Positions 1-7,732 of a DNA stretch of 19,238 bases are shown here, piece after piece (position 1 is the first letter of the stretch; each line of letters starts with the position of its first letter). The notes below the pieces were generated by a model. That model saw nothing but the letters and a program-made list of their open reading frames with translations. It did no database searches and was not told the origin of the DNA. The stretch spans positions 1 to 19,238 of the forward strand of contig DLGS01000421.1 of assembly GCA_002482815.1 (NCBI GenBank), read 5' to 3'. The DNA comes from Bacteroidetes bacterium UBA7688 (lineage in GTDB: Bacteria; Bacteroidota; Bacteroidia; Chitinophagales; Chitinophagaceae). The position numbers and the translations under genes are program-made.

Positions 1-777
1 CTTAGCGCTGGTTTGGCCACCCAAGGAATGAAAGTGTTCTGTAATATTTACAGTTCGTTTATGCAGCGTGCTTATGATATGGTGATTCACGACGTTGCCA
101 TCCAGAACCTTCCGGTAATCTTCTGTCTCGACAGAGGTGGAGTGGTAGGCGATGATGGCGGAACACATCACGGCGCCTATGACCTGGCGTACATGCGCTG
201 TATTCCCAATATGATTGTGAGTGCACCGATGGACGAAGCAGAATTGCGCCATCTGATGTACACCGCACAATTACCGGAAAATGTACATCCTTTTTCTATC
301 CGTTATCCGCGCGGACAGGGTGTGATGCCCGAATGGCGCGTACCCATGGAAAAAATAGAAATCGGCAAAGGGCGTAGAATTCAGGATGGTGAAGATGTTG
401 CCATTTTGACCATCGGACACGTTGGTAATTTTGCAGTAAATGCCTGCCGCACATTATTGACTGATGATCTTCGCCCGGCTCATTATGATATGCGTTTTGT
501 GAAACCACTGGATGAAGAAATGCTGCACGAAATAGGGCAGCGTTATTCAAAAGTAATTACTGTGGAAGACGGAACGATTGTTGGTGGATTTGGCAGTGCC
601 GTGTTGGAATTTATGAATGCTCATCATTATCATCCAACTATTAAAATGCTGGGCATACCTGACAGGGTAGTGGAGCATGGCAAACCAGAGGAACTTCATC
701 GCGAATGTGGCTATGATACCAAAGGAATTATCGAGGCCGTCCGCGAAATGTCTGCCGCCAAAGTATATAGTCACTAA
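1..777 (+). CDS. dxs: 1-deoxy-D-xylulose-5-phosphate synthase, C-terminal part (5' end outside window)
   Basis: DXS condenses pyruvate and glyceraldehyde 3-phosphate, with thiamine diphosphate, to make 1-deoxy-D-xylulose 5-phosphate, the first step of the MEP isoprenoid pathway in the cytoplasm. The reading frame is open from the first base, so the window starts inside the gene; about 258 residues are present of a family that is usually 620-640 long. Visible are the end of the pyrimidine-binding transketolase domain (GLATQGM, the QRAYDQ-like QRAYDMVIHDVA, the DRGGVVGDDGGTHHG signature, RCIPNM) and the whole transketolase C-terminal domain (VAILTIGHVG, DMRFVKPLDE, TVEDGTIVGGFGSAV, LGIPDRVVEHG). 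All of these match DXS rather than transketolase or pyruvate dehydrogenase E1. The signature has GGV where many homologues have AGL. The gene stops at TAA 775-777 and is followed at 70 bases by a phosphatase gene on the same strand. Confidence 0.96.
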   Translation, partial: LSAGLATQGMKVFCNIYSSFMQRAYDMVIHDVAIQNLPVIFCLDRGGVVGDDGGTHHGAYDLAYMRCIPNMIVSAPMDEAELRHLMYTAQLPENVHPFSIRYPRGQGVMPEWRVPMEKIEIGKGRRIQDGEDVAILTIGHVGNFAVNACRTLLTDDLRPAHYDMRFVKPLDEEMLHEIGQRYSKVITVEDGTIVGGFGSAVLEFMNAHHYHPTIKMLGIPDRVVEHGKPEELHRECGYDTKGIIEAVREMSAAKVYSH

Positions 778-801
778 TCGGGTTCATTTAGTTTGTTTAG
801 G

Positions 802-825
802 AAATGAAGCACCTTTCATTTTTTC
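802..825 (+). terminator. weak candidate terminator after dxs
   Basis: A 7-bp A/T-rich stem (AAATGAA 802-808, loop GCACCT, TTCATTT 815-821) is followed by a short T run. The stem has little G/C, so it would be a weak terminator at best; read-through into the phosphatase gene is plausible. Confidence 0.3.
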
Positions 826-847
826 TAACCTTTTAATGAGTTGAAGC

Positions 848-1537
848 GTGTCCATTATTCGTTGCAGAATTAATATGTGTTTATTGTTTTTGATGCTCTT
901 GGGCTGCATTCGTTTGCAGGCTCAGGATTCTGTATCGTATCAAAATAAAAAACTCAGTTACTCTCATCCGCAGCTTATTGCACCCGTTTTACTGATGGGC
1001 ACTTCCCTGATTTTTTCTGCCGGAATGAAAGAAGGACTTACTGACGCAGTTAGTTGGAAGAGTCTTTCTGATTTGCCTGAGCATACTGATGCGGCTCTTG
1101 CTTTTTCTCCTATCTTAGTTGCTTATGGTTTGGATTTATGCGGCGTTCCTTCAAGAACAGATTTAATAAACCGGACTGTTATTCTTTGCAAAGCAGAAAT
1201 AATGATGGTTGGTGGTGTGTATTTATTGAAAAATATTACCAAAGAAAATCGTCCCGATGGCAGCAATTTTCGTTCCTTCCCGTCCAGCCATACCGCTCAG
1301 GCTTTTTTGGCGGCAACATTTTTGAGCACTGAGTATAAAGATAAATATCCCTGGATGCCATACGCTTCCTATACAGTTGCTGCAACAGTTGGGGCTATGC
1401 GTATTGCCAACAATAAGCATTACATCAATGACGTATTATTTGGTGCAGGCTTTGGCATTCTGTCACAAAAAATTTCTTACTGGACCCATCAATATCATTG
1501 GGGAAAACGGTCAAAACGAAATGTGGTAAAATTCTGA
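848..1537 (+). CDS. PAP2-family phosphatase (type 2 phosphatidic acid phosphatase-like), exported
   Basis: The 229-residue product carries the three-part PAP2/vanadium haloperoxidase active site: KX6RP with K128, R135 and P136; a PSGH-like FPSSHT with H148; and R185-x5-H191-x3-D195. The two histidines and the aspartate are the phosphohistidine catalytic set of this family, which removes phosphate from lipid or small-molecule phosphates. An N-terminal hydrophobic stretch (about residues 10-24) ending LQA|QD looks like a signal peptide; LLGC at 17-20 could alternatively be a lipobox. The first in-frame start is GTG 848, just after an in-frame TGA at 842; it gives a basic n-region (RCR). ATG 875 is the alternative but leaves no positive n-region. 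Following dxs, a role with undecaprenyl or other polyprenyl phosphates is possible, but substrate cannot be read from sequence. The gene ends one base before the convergent receptor gene. Confidence 0.88.
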   Translation: MSIIRCRINMCLLFLMLLGCIRLQAQDSVSYQNKKLSYSHPQLIAPVLLMGTSLIFSAGMKEGLTDAVSWKSLSDLPEHTDAALAFSPILVAYGLDLCGVPSRTDLINRTVILCKAEIMMVGGVYLLKNITKENRPDGSNFRSFPSSHTAQAFLAATFLSTEYKDKYPWMPYASYTVAATVGAMRIANNKHYINDVLFGAGFGILSQKISYWTHQYHWGKRSKRNVVKF

Positions 1538-1538
1538 T

Positions 1539-4418
1539 TTAAAACCGCCCACCTTCCGGTCTGCCCATTCTCCTTCCATCTCCGCCACCACTTCCACCAG
1601 GGGCTCCAAAATCCACAGGTTTGTCATCTTTGGCAGATTTAAACGCACGAAGCGTGTAAGTAAGTTTCAACATCAGGTAGCGTTGCAAAACGGTGGTCCT
1701 TGTATCTTCAACATAATAATCATTGATTGTTCTGCTGATACTGTTGTTTTGGTTGAGGATGTCGAAGGCATAAATGTCTACCTGAAGCGCTTTGTTTTTC
1801 AGGAATTTGTAACCGAGTGAGGCATTCCATAATAAATAATTTTGATTGAAACCTTCGCCCAGTCCGCTATACAGTGTATGGTTAAGATTGGTATTGAACA
1901 CAAAGCCTTTCAGAAAAATCCAGTTGAATTTTAAAGAGCTTGTTTGTGAAAAATACTTAAAATCAGATTGTGGCTGCGCCGTATTGTGAGCGATATTATA
2001 CGCCCCGCTGTAAGAAATAGTAAAGTCAATATTTTCTGAAATATTTGAGCCTATTACCAATCCTCCATTTACGGCATAGTTTTTATTGTTGTTGGCGATA
2101 TTATTGATTAAGGATGGCGTTTTTGAATAATTGATTCCGGCATTAAAGTTCAGGTTGCTTTTTAGTTTTTTTACGGGTAAGCTGTAGGTGGCAAATGCAT
2201 TGGTGCGCATATATCCATCCAGGTTGACGGGCATCGTTATTTGCACTCCATCGCCTTGCACCTGCGTGCTGTTACCAATATAATTGTTAGTAAAAGTTGC
2301 ATTTGCAAAAAGGAAAATTCCGTTTCCTTTTCCGGCCATTGTCTTTCCGTATCGAAGATTTACAGAATGCGTGTAATCCTGCTGAAGGTTTGGATTACCC
2401 ATTCTCAATTGCAGCGGATTGCTGTTGTCGATTACATTCTGCAATTGAGAGATACTCGGAGCATTTGTATTTGTACGGTAGAATAAACGCAGGTTTTCTG
2501 TTTTCGTGAACTTTATATTCATCATTGCCTGTGGCAAAACATTGGTGAAGGTTCGGTTAATCTCAAGATTTTGCGGGAAAATTTGTGTCCCTTTCAGATT
2601 GGCGCTTTGTGCATTTACAGCGGTATTGAAGCTGACTTTTTCAGTATTATAACGTATGCCTGCTCCTCCTTTCTGGTAAGAATAATCATTTGAAAACTGG
2701 TTGCTTAAAGCGCTGTCGAGATTGGTGTAATCGCCTCCACTCGCTTTGTTAAAGGTATTTCTGCCGGATTCATTGTGATTGAAGGATGGGTTGTAGGATA
2801 GCTGTAACTGTGTTTTTTTGGATAAAGGTTCGGTGTATTGCAGGTTCACACCCAAGGTGGTTCCTTCACTGTTCAGGTTATATTTTTGGTCAGTAAGGAT
2901 ACTGGTATCAACATAATCGTTCAATGAATATAAACTTCCATCACCGGTTCTGCTGTTGATTCGCGTATCAAAATTCGCTGAAATAGTGCGTCCCTGTTTG
3001 CGGAATTTATGTCGGTATAATAATGAATTGGAAAAATTATACCCTTCAGAATTGTTGAAGGTCTTGTTATTTAAACTACTTGCCTCTATACCATCATTAA
3101 TCAGGTTTGAGCCGGTCAGATTTTTCTGTGTTTCATTTTGTTGATAGCTTATTTTAGGTGTCAGAAAAATCGAATTGTTACTATCAATATTCCATTCTGC
3201 CCTGAAGTTGATTCTGTGATTCGTGTTGGTACTCTGACTGAGATTATTTTCGGTGTATACAAGGCTGCTGTCCTTGTTTTGTAGAGTATAAGTGCGGGAT
3301 AGTTCTGTCTGATTTGTATTTTCGGCCCTGTTGAAAAAGTAGCTACCCGTTACCTTCAGTTTTTTGTTCCAGTTGTCACTGTAGTTCAGTCCTCCGGATT
3401 GAGTTTGTGTAATACCACCCTGATTATTCACCATAAAATTCGATGAGGCATCATCGCCGCCTCCGCCGCGCCCGCCGCGCGCTCCTCCACGGCCACGGTT
3501 TCCTGCGCTCGAAGATGAGGATACACCCAATAAATCATCCGCACTGAAATTTTGCTGGTTGATGTTGTTTGCCAGTCCAACTATCGAAATCCTTCTGTCT
3601 CCTTTGAAATAATTTAGATTTCCTCCAAAAGTGTAACGACTGTCTTTGCTGCTTTCATCGGCTCCATATCCGCCGCTTACCTTTCCAAACATACCATTGT
3701 TCATTCCTTTCTTGGTTTGGATATTAATCGACTTCTCACTGTTGCCGTCATCAAAACCCGTAAACTGAGATTGATCACTTGCCCGGTCATAAACCTGTAT
3801 TTTCTCAATAATTTCGGATGGCAAATTTTTTATTGCAGCATTAGGGTCGTCACCAAAAAACTCTTTCCCGTCAATAAATATTTTCTTCACCTGTTCTCCA
3901 TTCACTTTTAGTGTGCCATCGCTGGTACTGACTCCCGGCATTTTGTTTAACAAGTCTTCGGCAGTGGCATCTGGGTTTGTTTTGTATGCTCCTGCATTGA
4001 AAGATGTTGTGTCACCGCTTTGCTGGGAACGAGCCAGCGTGCCGGCTATAACTACCGTATTAAGAGAAGTAGAGGTTCGGCTCAGATTTAATTCTCCAAG
4101 TGCGACATTATCATTATTAACTGTAACAGATTTCCTGAAAACTGAATATCCTAAATAAGTTGCCCGCAGATTGTAATTGCCAATCGGTACATTTTCAATC
4201 AGAAAACTTCCGTCAAAATCAGAACCTGTGCCAAATTTTACACTTGTATCTGTTGTATTTGTTAAAATAACAGAAACACCTAAAATCGGTTCTTTATCAC
4301 TACTGTCTGAAAATGTCCCTGAAACCTTGTAAGTCTGTGCCTTTGCTGATTGAATTGAAAAGCAGCAAGCCAGCAGCGTAATAAAAAATAAGTACCGAAT
4401 ACTATTATCAAGGTTCAT
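1539..4418 (-). CDS. outer-membrane beta-barrel receptor (TonB-dependent-receptor-like, OMP_b-brl_3 type)
   Basis: A 959-residue outer-membrane protein. Order: signal peptide 1-27 (cleavage SAKA|Q), carboxypeptidase-regulatory-like beta-sandwich about 30-112, plug about 118-250, then a barrel to about 920. The plug contains the block typical of this Bacteroidota family (KVNGEQVKKIFIDGKEFFGDDPNAA in two overlapping parts, then FTGFDDGNSEKSINI). Such proteins resemble TonB-dependent transporters; the cargo cannot be told, and there is no SusD gene beside it, so it is not an ordinary SusCD glycan pair. I chose ATG 4418, which starts directly before the signal peptide; a TTG at 4433 is in frame but adds only five residues. 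Two Gly/Arg-rich segments stand out: an internal one at 306-323 and a C-terminal tail of about 37 residues ending GGRF. A one-mismatch -7 element (TTCCTTTG, 4475-4482) lies 57 bases upstream. No terminator is visible at the 3' end. Confidence 0.93.
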   Translation of the reverse strand: MNLDNSIRYLFFITLLACCFSIQSAKAQTYKVSGTFSDSSDKEPILGVSVILTNTTDTSVKFGTGSDFDGSFLIENVPIGNYNLRATYLGYSVFRKSVTVNNDNVALGELNLSRTSTSLNTVVIAGTLARSQQSGDTTSFNAGAYKTNPDATAEDLLNKMPGVSTSDGTLKVNGEQVKKIFIDGKEFFGDDPNAAIKNLPSEIIEKIQVYDRASDQSQFTGFDDGNSEKSINIQTKKGMNNGMFGKVSGGYGADESSKDSRYTFGGNLNYFKGDRRISIVGLANNINQQNFSADDLLGVSSSSSAGNRGRGGARGGRGGGGDDASSNFMVNNQGGITQTQSGGLNYSDNWNKKLKVTGSYFFNRAENTNQTELSRTYTLQNKDSSLVYTENNLSQSTNTNHRINFRAEWNIDSNNSIFLTPKISYQQNETQKNLTGSNLINDGIEASSLNNKTFNNSEGYNFSNSLLYRHKFRKQGRTISANFDTRINSRTGDGSLYSLNDYVDTSILTDQKYNLNSEGTTLGVNLQYTEPLSKKTQLQLSYNPSFNHNESGRNTFNKASGGDYTNLDSALSNQFSNDYSYQKGGAGIRYNTEKVSFNTAVNAQSANLKGTQIFPQNLEINRTFTNVLPQAMMNIKFTKTENLRLFYRTNTNAPSISQLQNVIDNSNPLQLRMGNPNLQQDYTHSVNLRYGKTMAGKGNGIFLFANATFTNNYIGNSTQVQGDGVQITMPVNLDGYMRTNAFATYSLPVKKLKSNLNFNAGINYSKTPSLINNIANNNKNYAVNGGLVIGSNISENIDFTISYSGAYNIAHNTAQPQSDFKYFSQTSSLKFNWIFLKGFVFNTNLNHTLYSGLGEGFNQNYLLWNASLGYKFLKNKALQVDIYAFDILNQNNSISRTINDYYVEDTRTTVLQRYLMLKLTYTLRAFKSAKDDKPVDFGAPGGSGGGDGRRMGRPEGGRF
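3450..3503 (-). other. Gly/Arg-rich (RGG-like) low-complexity insert in the receptor gene
   Basis: These 18 codons encode residues 306-323 of the receptor, made almost only of Gly and Arg (GNRGRGGARGGRGGGGDD), preceded by five serines. The DNA is very GC-rich (runs of CCGCC/GCCGCGC on the + strand) compared with the AT-rich surroundings. It sits early in the barrel region, so it probably forms an extended loop. Confidence 0.85.
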
Positions 4419-4559
4419 AAAATATTGTTTCAAGCCAGTAAGACCTTAGTGAATCTGTTTAGTTTAATACCGGACAAAGGAAATCTTAATCCTGCACAGT
4501 AGGTAAGTGAATTTTCTTTTTAGAATATCCTTAGTAATAATGGTCGCTATCTGAAACAA

Positions 4560-4593
4560 AAAGGGTAATTATTACGAAGAATAATTACCCTTT
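4560..4593 (-). terminator. intrinsic terminator of the ddl-PASTA-T9SS-rhodanese operon
   Basis: A perfect 14-bp stem (AAAGGGTAATTATT at 4560-4573 against 4580-4593) with a 6-base loop. Read on the minus strand it is followed by TTTTTGTTT, the U-tract expected of an intrinsic terminator. It lies 22 bases past the rhodanese stop codon and separates that operon from the receptor gene downstream. Confidence 0.88.
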
Positions 4594-4614
4594 AAATAAG
4601 TGTTGATGTTATAA

Positions 4615-4920
4615 TCAGCCAATCTGCTCTTGCCAGGCCAATATCCCACCATTGACATTATTGACGTGTTCGAAGCCGGCTTGCTCCAATACCATACATG
4701 CCTGCATGCTTCTTTTGCCCGAACGGCAATAAACATAAACTTCCTGATCTTTCAACTCTTCTACATCCTCCAGTTGAAAGGACATTATTTTGCCCAATGG
4801 CAGCAAAATTCCTCCTATATTAAATTCAGCGTGTTCGTCAGGCTCTCTCACATCAATGATGTTTAAAGTGCCATCATCATCCATTAGTTTTTTTAATTCC
4901 TGAACAGAAATGTCTTTCAT
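4615..4920 (-). CDS. single-domain rhodanese-like protein
   Basis: A 101-residue cytoplasmic protein consisting of one rhodanese domain, with no signal peptide. Features: IIDVREPDEHAEFNI near residues 21-35, the active-site loop CRSGKRS with catalytic Cys65, and the closing NVNGGILAWQ at 88-97. The Cys is the residue that carries the persulfide in sulfurtransferases of this family; the C-R-S-G-K-R-S loop is the common sulfur-transferase form (six-residue loop), like GlpE/PspE-type proteins. The physiological sulfur donor and acceptor are unknown. It is the last gene of the ddl operon, only 12 bases after the T9SS-protein stop, and is followed by a strong terminator. ATG 4920 follows an A-rich stretch and is the only sensible start. 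Confidence 0.93.
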   Translation of the reverse strand: MKDISVQELKKLMDDDGTLNIIDVREPDEHAEFNIGGILLPLGKIMSFQLEDVEELKDQEVYVYCRSGKRSMQACMVLEQAGFEHVNNVNGGILAWQEQIG

Positions 4921-4932
4921 TCTTTTTACTTT

Positions 4933-6798
4933 TTATTGTTTAATAAATTTTTGTACCGGGTATTGTTTGCCATCATTTTCGAGATGCATAAAATAAACTC
5001 CGTTTGGCAATTCTGAAATATTGATTTCCTGTTTTGAGCTGGTCATCAGACCTTCTTGCAAAGTTTGTCCCCATAAGTTTGAGATAGAATAATGGCTATT
5101 GTATGGAGTTTTGTTCAAGGTTATTTGTACCCTGTCAAATGCCGGATTTGGGGCAATGCTATAGTTATAAAATTGTGCGCTGGCAACTTCTTTAATTTCA
5201 GAGCCGGAAATAGGCTGGCCCAATATTGGGCGTATCATTATTGCTCCACTAACCAAAGATGGAGACCAGGAGTTGAGTACATTAAAATAAGCATGATTGC
5301 TGCTTGTCCGGTTTCTGTCCAATCCAAAATACAAGCTGTCGCTGCCACTTAAAGCCGGCTGAATGGTGCCAATGTAGAATGTGCCGGATGGCATTGGGAC
5401 AGGTTTGTCAAATTTGTAAATCCAGAAATGATTAATCGTGTCGATATATTTGGGTTGTAAATTATCAATCTGATAAATAATATTATCTGATGCTGAGCTG
5501 CCGTAAGCGATAGATTTGTAGACAACGCCTGAAAAATATTTATACGAGGCCAAAGGCACCTGACGACCAAAGTAAATGGCCATTCCACGCAAAGTATCTG
5601 CCTGATTCAGGTGGTGTTCAATTGCAATTTTACCGGGAAGGGTAGGGAAAAGATTGAGGTAATAGCTCATTTCTGCAGTTCCGTCATCATAGGCCAGGTA
5701 ATTGTCAAAAATCTGGGAACCCATTGCCGTGTCATTCACTTTACTTGCATCTCCTGCTGGGGCTTGTAAATAATATTTATTTTCGAAAACCACTTTGTCG
5801 TAATATCCGGCAGACGGACTTGTGCTGTAAGTGTTAAAAACTATATCCGATGTTTTGAGAGCAGGAATATTCCGGTTGACATCTGCTCCGGACGAAAGGC
5901 CGGTTCCTGAAACTTGCTCTCTGGCTTCATAACCAAAATTTGAAACATTCTGGCTGGTCTGGAAATTATTCTTAATGACGCTTTTAAAGGTTGAAGCCCG
6001 TTCAGAACTACCTGCAGCCAGGTATTGCCTGTAGGGCATAGAGGAATAGTCACTTAGAATTGAACTTGGGTTTTGGGTATAAGCAACATCCTGTATTAGA
6101 GTGTCAAACAAATTTCTGCCGGCATCAATTTTGATATAATCCAGGTTCCACACATCGTCATTAATACCCAATGATGCTTTATTGATAAAACGAAACTGGA
6201 AGTCACTATGCAAAAAATTAGTATCAGCAATTTTTGCCATCACTATTTTAAAATCCTGCAAAACAGAATCGCTTTTACCCCAAACTTTTATCCAGCTGCT
6301 ACTTATTTTGGATTTAAAAAAAAGCATCAGTGAATCTTGCTTTTCGGGAGTGAAACCAAAACCGCCCGGTTGATATACAAAACTGAGATAAATACTATCT
6401 GATGGAGAGTAGGTACTTAAATCTAATGGTTTGGAAGTCAGGCTATCCGAATACCGAAGCACAGTTGCGCTGCTGAGGTCGTATGGCAAACCATATTGAT
6501 TAAGTGCATCAAATGTTGCAACACCCCTGCTTTTCATATTTTCAGCCATTGTATTATTGATATACACCTGTCTGTCCTGCCATTTTGAAGTGTCTGGAAT
6601 GATATCATAATTAGTAAAATCTTCGAAGAAAGGCAAAGTCAATGCCGTAGTCTTCATCGTGCTAAAGGATTTATGGTTGGCAGCACGGGTGTTGGGATTA
6701 TATTGCAAGGGAGCTATATTTTCCTGTGCAACTGCAATCGTCTGCACTAAAAACAGCGCAAACGATAGCAGGGTATATATTTTCAAATTAAAGTTCAT
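4933..6798 (-). CDS. secreted cell-surface protein with T9SS type A sorting domain
   Basis: A 621-residue exported protein. Residues 1-24 form a Sec signal peptide (hydrophobic core LLSFALFLVQ, cleavage AVA|Q). The last 73 residues (549-621) are a T9SS type A sorting domain: APNPAFDRVQITL, then GQTLQEG, INISELPNGVYFMHL and a basic end (QKFIKQ). This domain sends the protein through the outer membrane by the type IX system, usually to be cleaved and anchored on the surface. The body begins with LPFFEDFTNY...SKWQ, a start common to large surface proteins of this phylum, and looks beta-rich with a lectin/MAM-like jelly-roll pattern at about 55-230. I see no catalytic motif, so the function is unknown. 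It lies 62 bases after the PASTA gene and 12 before rhodanese, so it is probably expressed with ddl. Confidence 0.88.
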   Translation of the reverse strand: MNFNLKIYTLLSFALFLVQTIAVAQENIAPLQYNPNTRAANHKSFSTMKTTALTLPFFEDFTNYDIIPDTSKWQDRQVYINNTMAENMKSRGVATFDALNQYGLPYDLSSATVLRYSDSLTSKPLDLSTYSPSDSIYLSFVYQPGGFGFTPEKQDSLMLFFKSKISSSWIKVWGKSDSVLQDFKIVMAKIADTNFLHSDFQFRFINKASLGINDDVWNLDYIKIDAGRNLFDTLIQDVAYTQNPSSILSDYSSMPYRQYLAAGSSERASTFKSVIKNNFQTSQNVSNFGYEAREQVSGTGLSSGADVNRNIPALKTSDIVFNTYSTSPSAGYYDKVVFENKYYLQAPAGDASKVNDTAMGSQIFDNYLAYDDGTAEMSYYLNLFPTLPGKIAIEHHLNQADTLRGMAIYFGRQVPLASYKYFSGVVYKSIAYGSSASDNIIYQIDNLQPKYIDTINHFWIYKFDKPVPMPSGTFYIGTIQPALSGSDSLYFGLDRNRTSSNHAYFNVLNSWSPSLVSGAIMIRPILGQPISGSEIKEVASAQFYNYSIAPNPAFDRVQITLNKTPYNSHYSISNLWGQTLQEGLMTSSKQEINISELPNGVYFMHLENDGKQYPVQKFIKQ

Positions 6799-6860
6799 AG
6801 TGTTGGGCAGTTGAATTCAAAACGTGCCACTGGAATGAATTATTGTGCGGCAGGTATTTC

Positions 6861-7703
6861 CTAGTCTTCTATTGTGACGCTGTCTTTTATTCCTCCGGGT
6901 TGAGGTCCGTGATTAATTTCCGCTTCAGTAGGATTTTGCTTGAAGTAAAATCCAAGCTCATCACCTTCGCGCAGTCTGTTGGCTGCACCCAATTCGTTTA
7001 ATGCGCTTGGCATTTGCATGTATACAATTGCCGCTGCTGTATCCGTAATTTCTTCGCTTGCAACTGCCGTGAAATGTAAGTTATTTGCCGAAAGCATTGC
7101 TACAGCTTCGGCGTAAGTCAGACCTACAATATCCGGAACATCAAATACAGTATTGCCCAAACCGTCGCCCAATACCAGGCTAATAGTGCTGCCCTGCGGA
7201 ATCATTTGCCCGGGACGGATAATTTTTCCATTATACAGCTGATCCAAAACGGCTCCCTGGGCAATATCCGGACGGTAGGTAGTATCGCCCAGATGAAGTT
7301 TACTGGAGTTTAAAATCATAATTGCACTGCGCAATGACAATCCATTCAGGTTTGGCATAGGCGTTTTGGGCGGTTCAGTTTTGTTGACCGTCAAAAAGAT
7401 GGTTCTGCCAGGTTTTACGATTTCTCCTACATCCGGTTGTTGGCCAAGAATCATCAATGCCTTTTGAGATGGGTCGTATGCTGAATCAATTTGTATATCA
7501 AAGCCAGCTTTTTTCAATTCACCTTCCCCTGCCTTTAGCATTTTCCCTACAATGTTGGGGACTTTAATTTCATCGCCGTGGCCGGTTATCTGACCAAGCA
7601 TTGCAAAGAAGATAAAATAGAGAACAACACATACTCCGGCAATGGCCAATACGTTTAGCTTAAATGAATTTTTGAAATCCGTTGTTTTGGTTGCTGTCTT
7701 CAC
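6861..7703 (-). CDS. single-pass membrane protein with three PASTA domains
   Basis: 280 residues: a short Lys/Thr-rich cytoplasmic N-terminus, one transmembrane helix at about 15-36 (LNVLAIAGVCVVLYFIFFAML), then three extracytoplasmic PASTA domains at about 46-107, 114-178 and 187-256. Each has the usual pattern: (V/M)PN(I/L)xG near its start, (Q/D)xPxxG or equivalent in the middle (QQPDVGEIVKPG, LYNGKIIRPG) and an xxVxLxV(s) end strand. PASTA domains in Ser/Thr kinases and class B penicillin-binding proteins bind peptidoglycan or muropeptides, but here there is no kinase or transpeptidase domain. The start is GTG 7703; the next upstream in-frame codons run into TAG at 7707-7709, and the GTG overlaps an out-of-frame ATG. 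It lies 29 bases after ddl, so a role in peptidoglycan sensing or assembly is likely but inferred. Confidence 0.9.
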   Translation of the reverse strand: MKTATKTTDFKNSFKLNVLAIAGVCVVLYFIFFAMLGQITGHGDEIKVPNIVGKMLKAGEGELKKAGFDIQIDSAYDPSQKALMILGQQPDVGEIVKPGRTIFLTVNKTEPPKTPMPNLNGLSLRSAIMILNSSKLHLGDTTYRPDIAQGAVLDQLYNGKIIRPGQMIPQGSTISLVLGDGLGNTVFDVPDIVGLTYAEAVAMLSANNLHFTAVASEEITDTAAAIVYMQMPSALNELGAANRLREGDELGFYFKQNPTEAEINHGPQPGGIKDSVTIED

Positions 7704-7732
7704 ATTCTAAATTTTATATCCACAATTTGGCT

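Noticed and set aside
836..844. ATG-AGT-TGA mini-frame before the phosphatase gene
   Set aside because: Too short to be meaningful, and out of frame with the phosphatase gene; likely chance.
3913..4158. + strand open frames within the first receptor gene
   Set aside because: Shadow frames of a strongly supported receptor coding region.
4419..4433. TTG start for the first receptor, five residues longer
   Set aside because: ATG 4418 lies directly before the signal peptide; the extra residues give no improvement.
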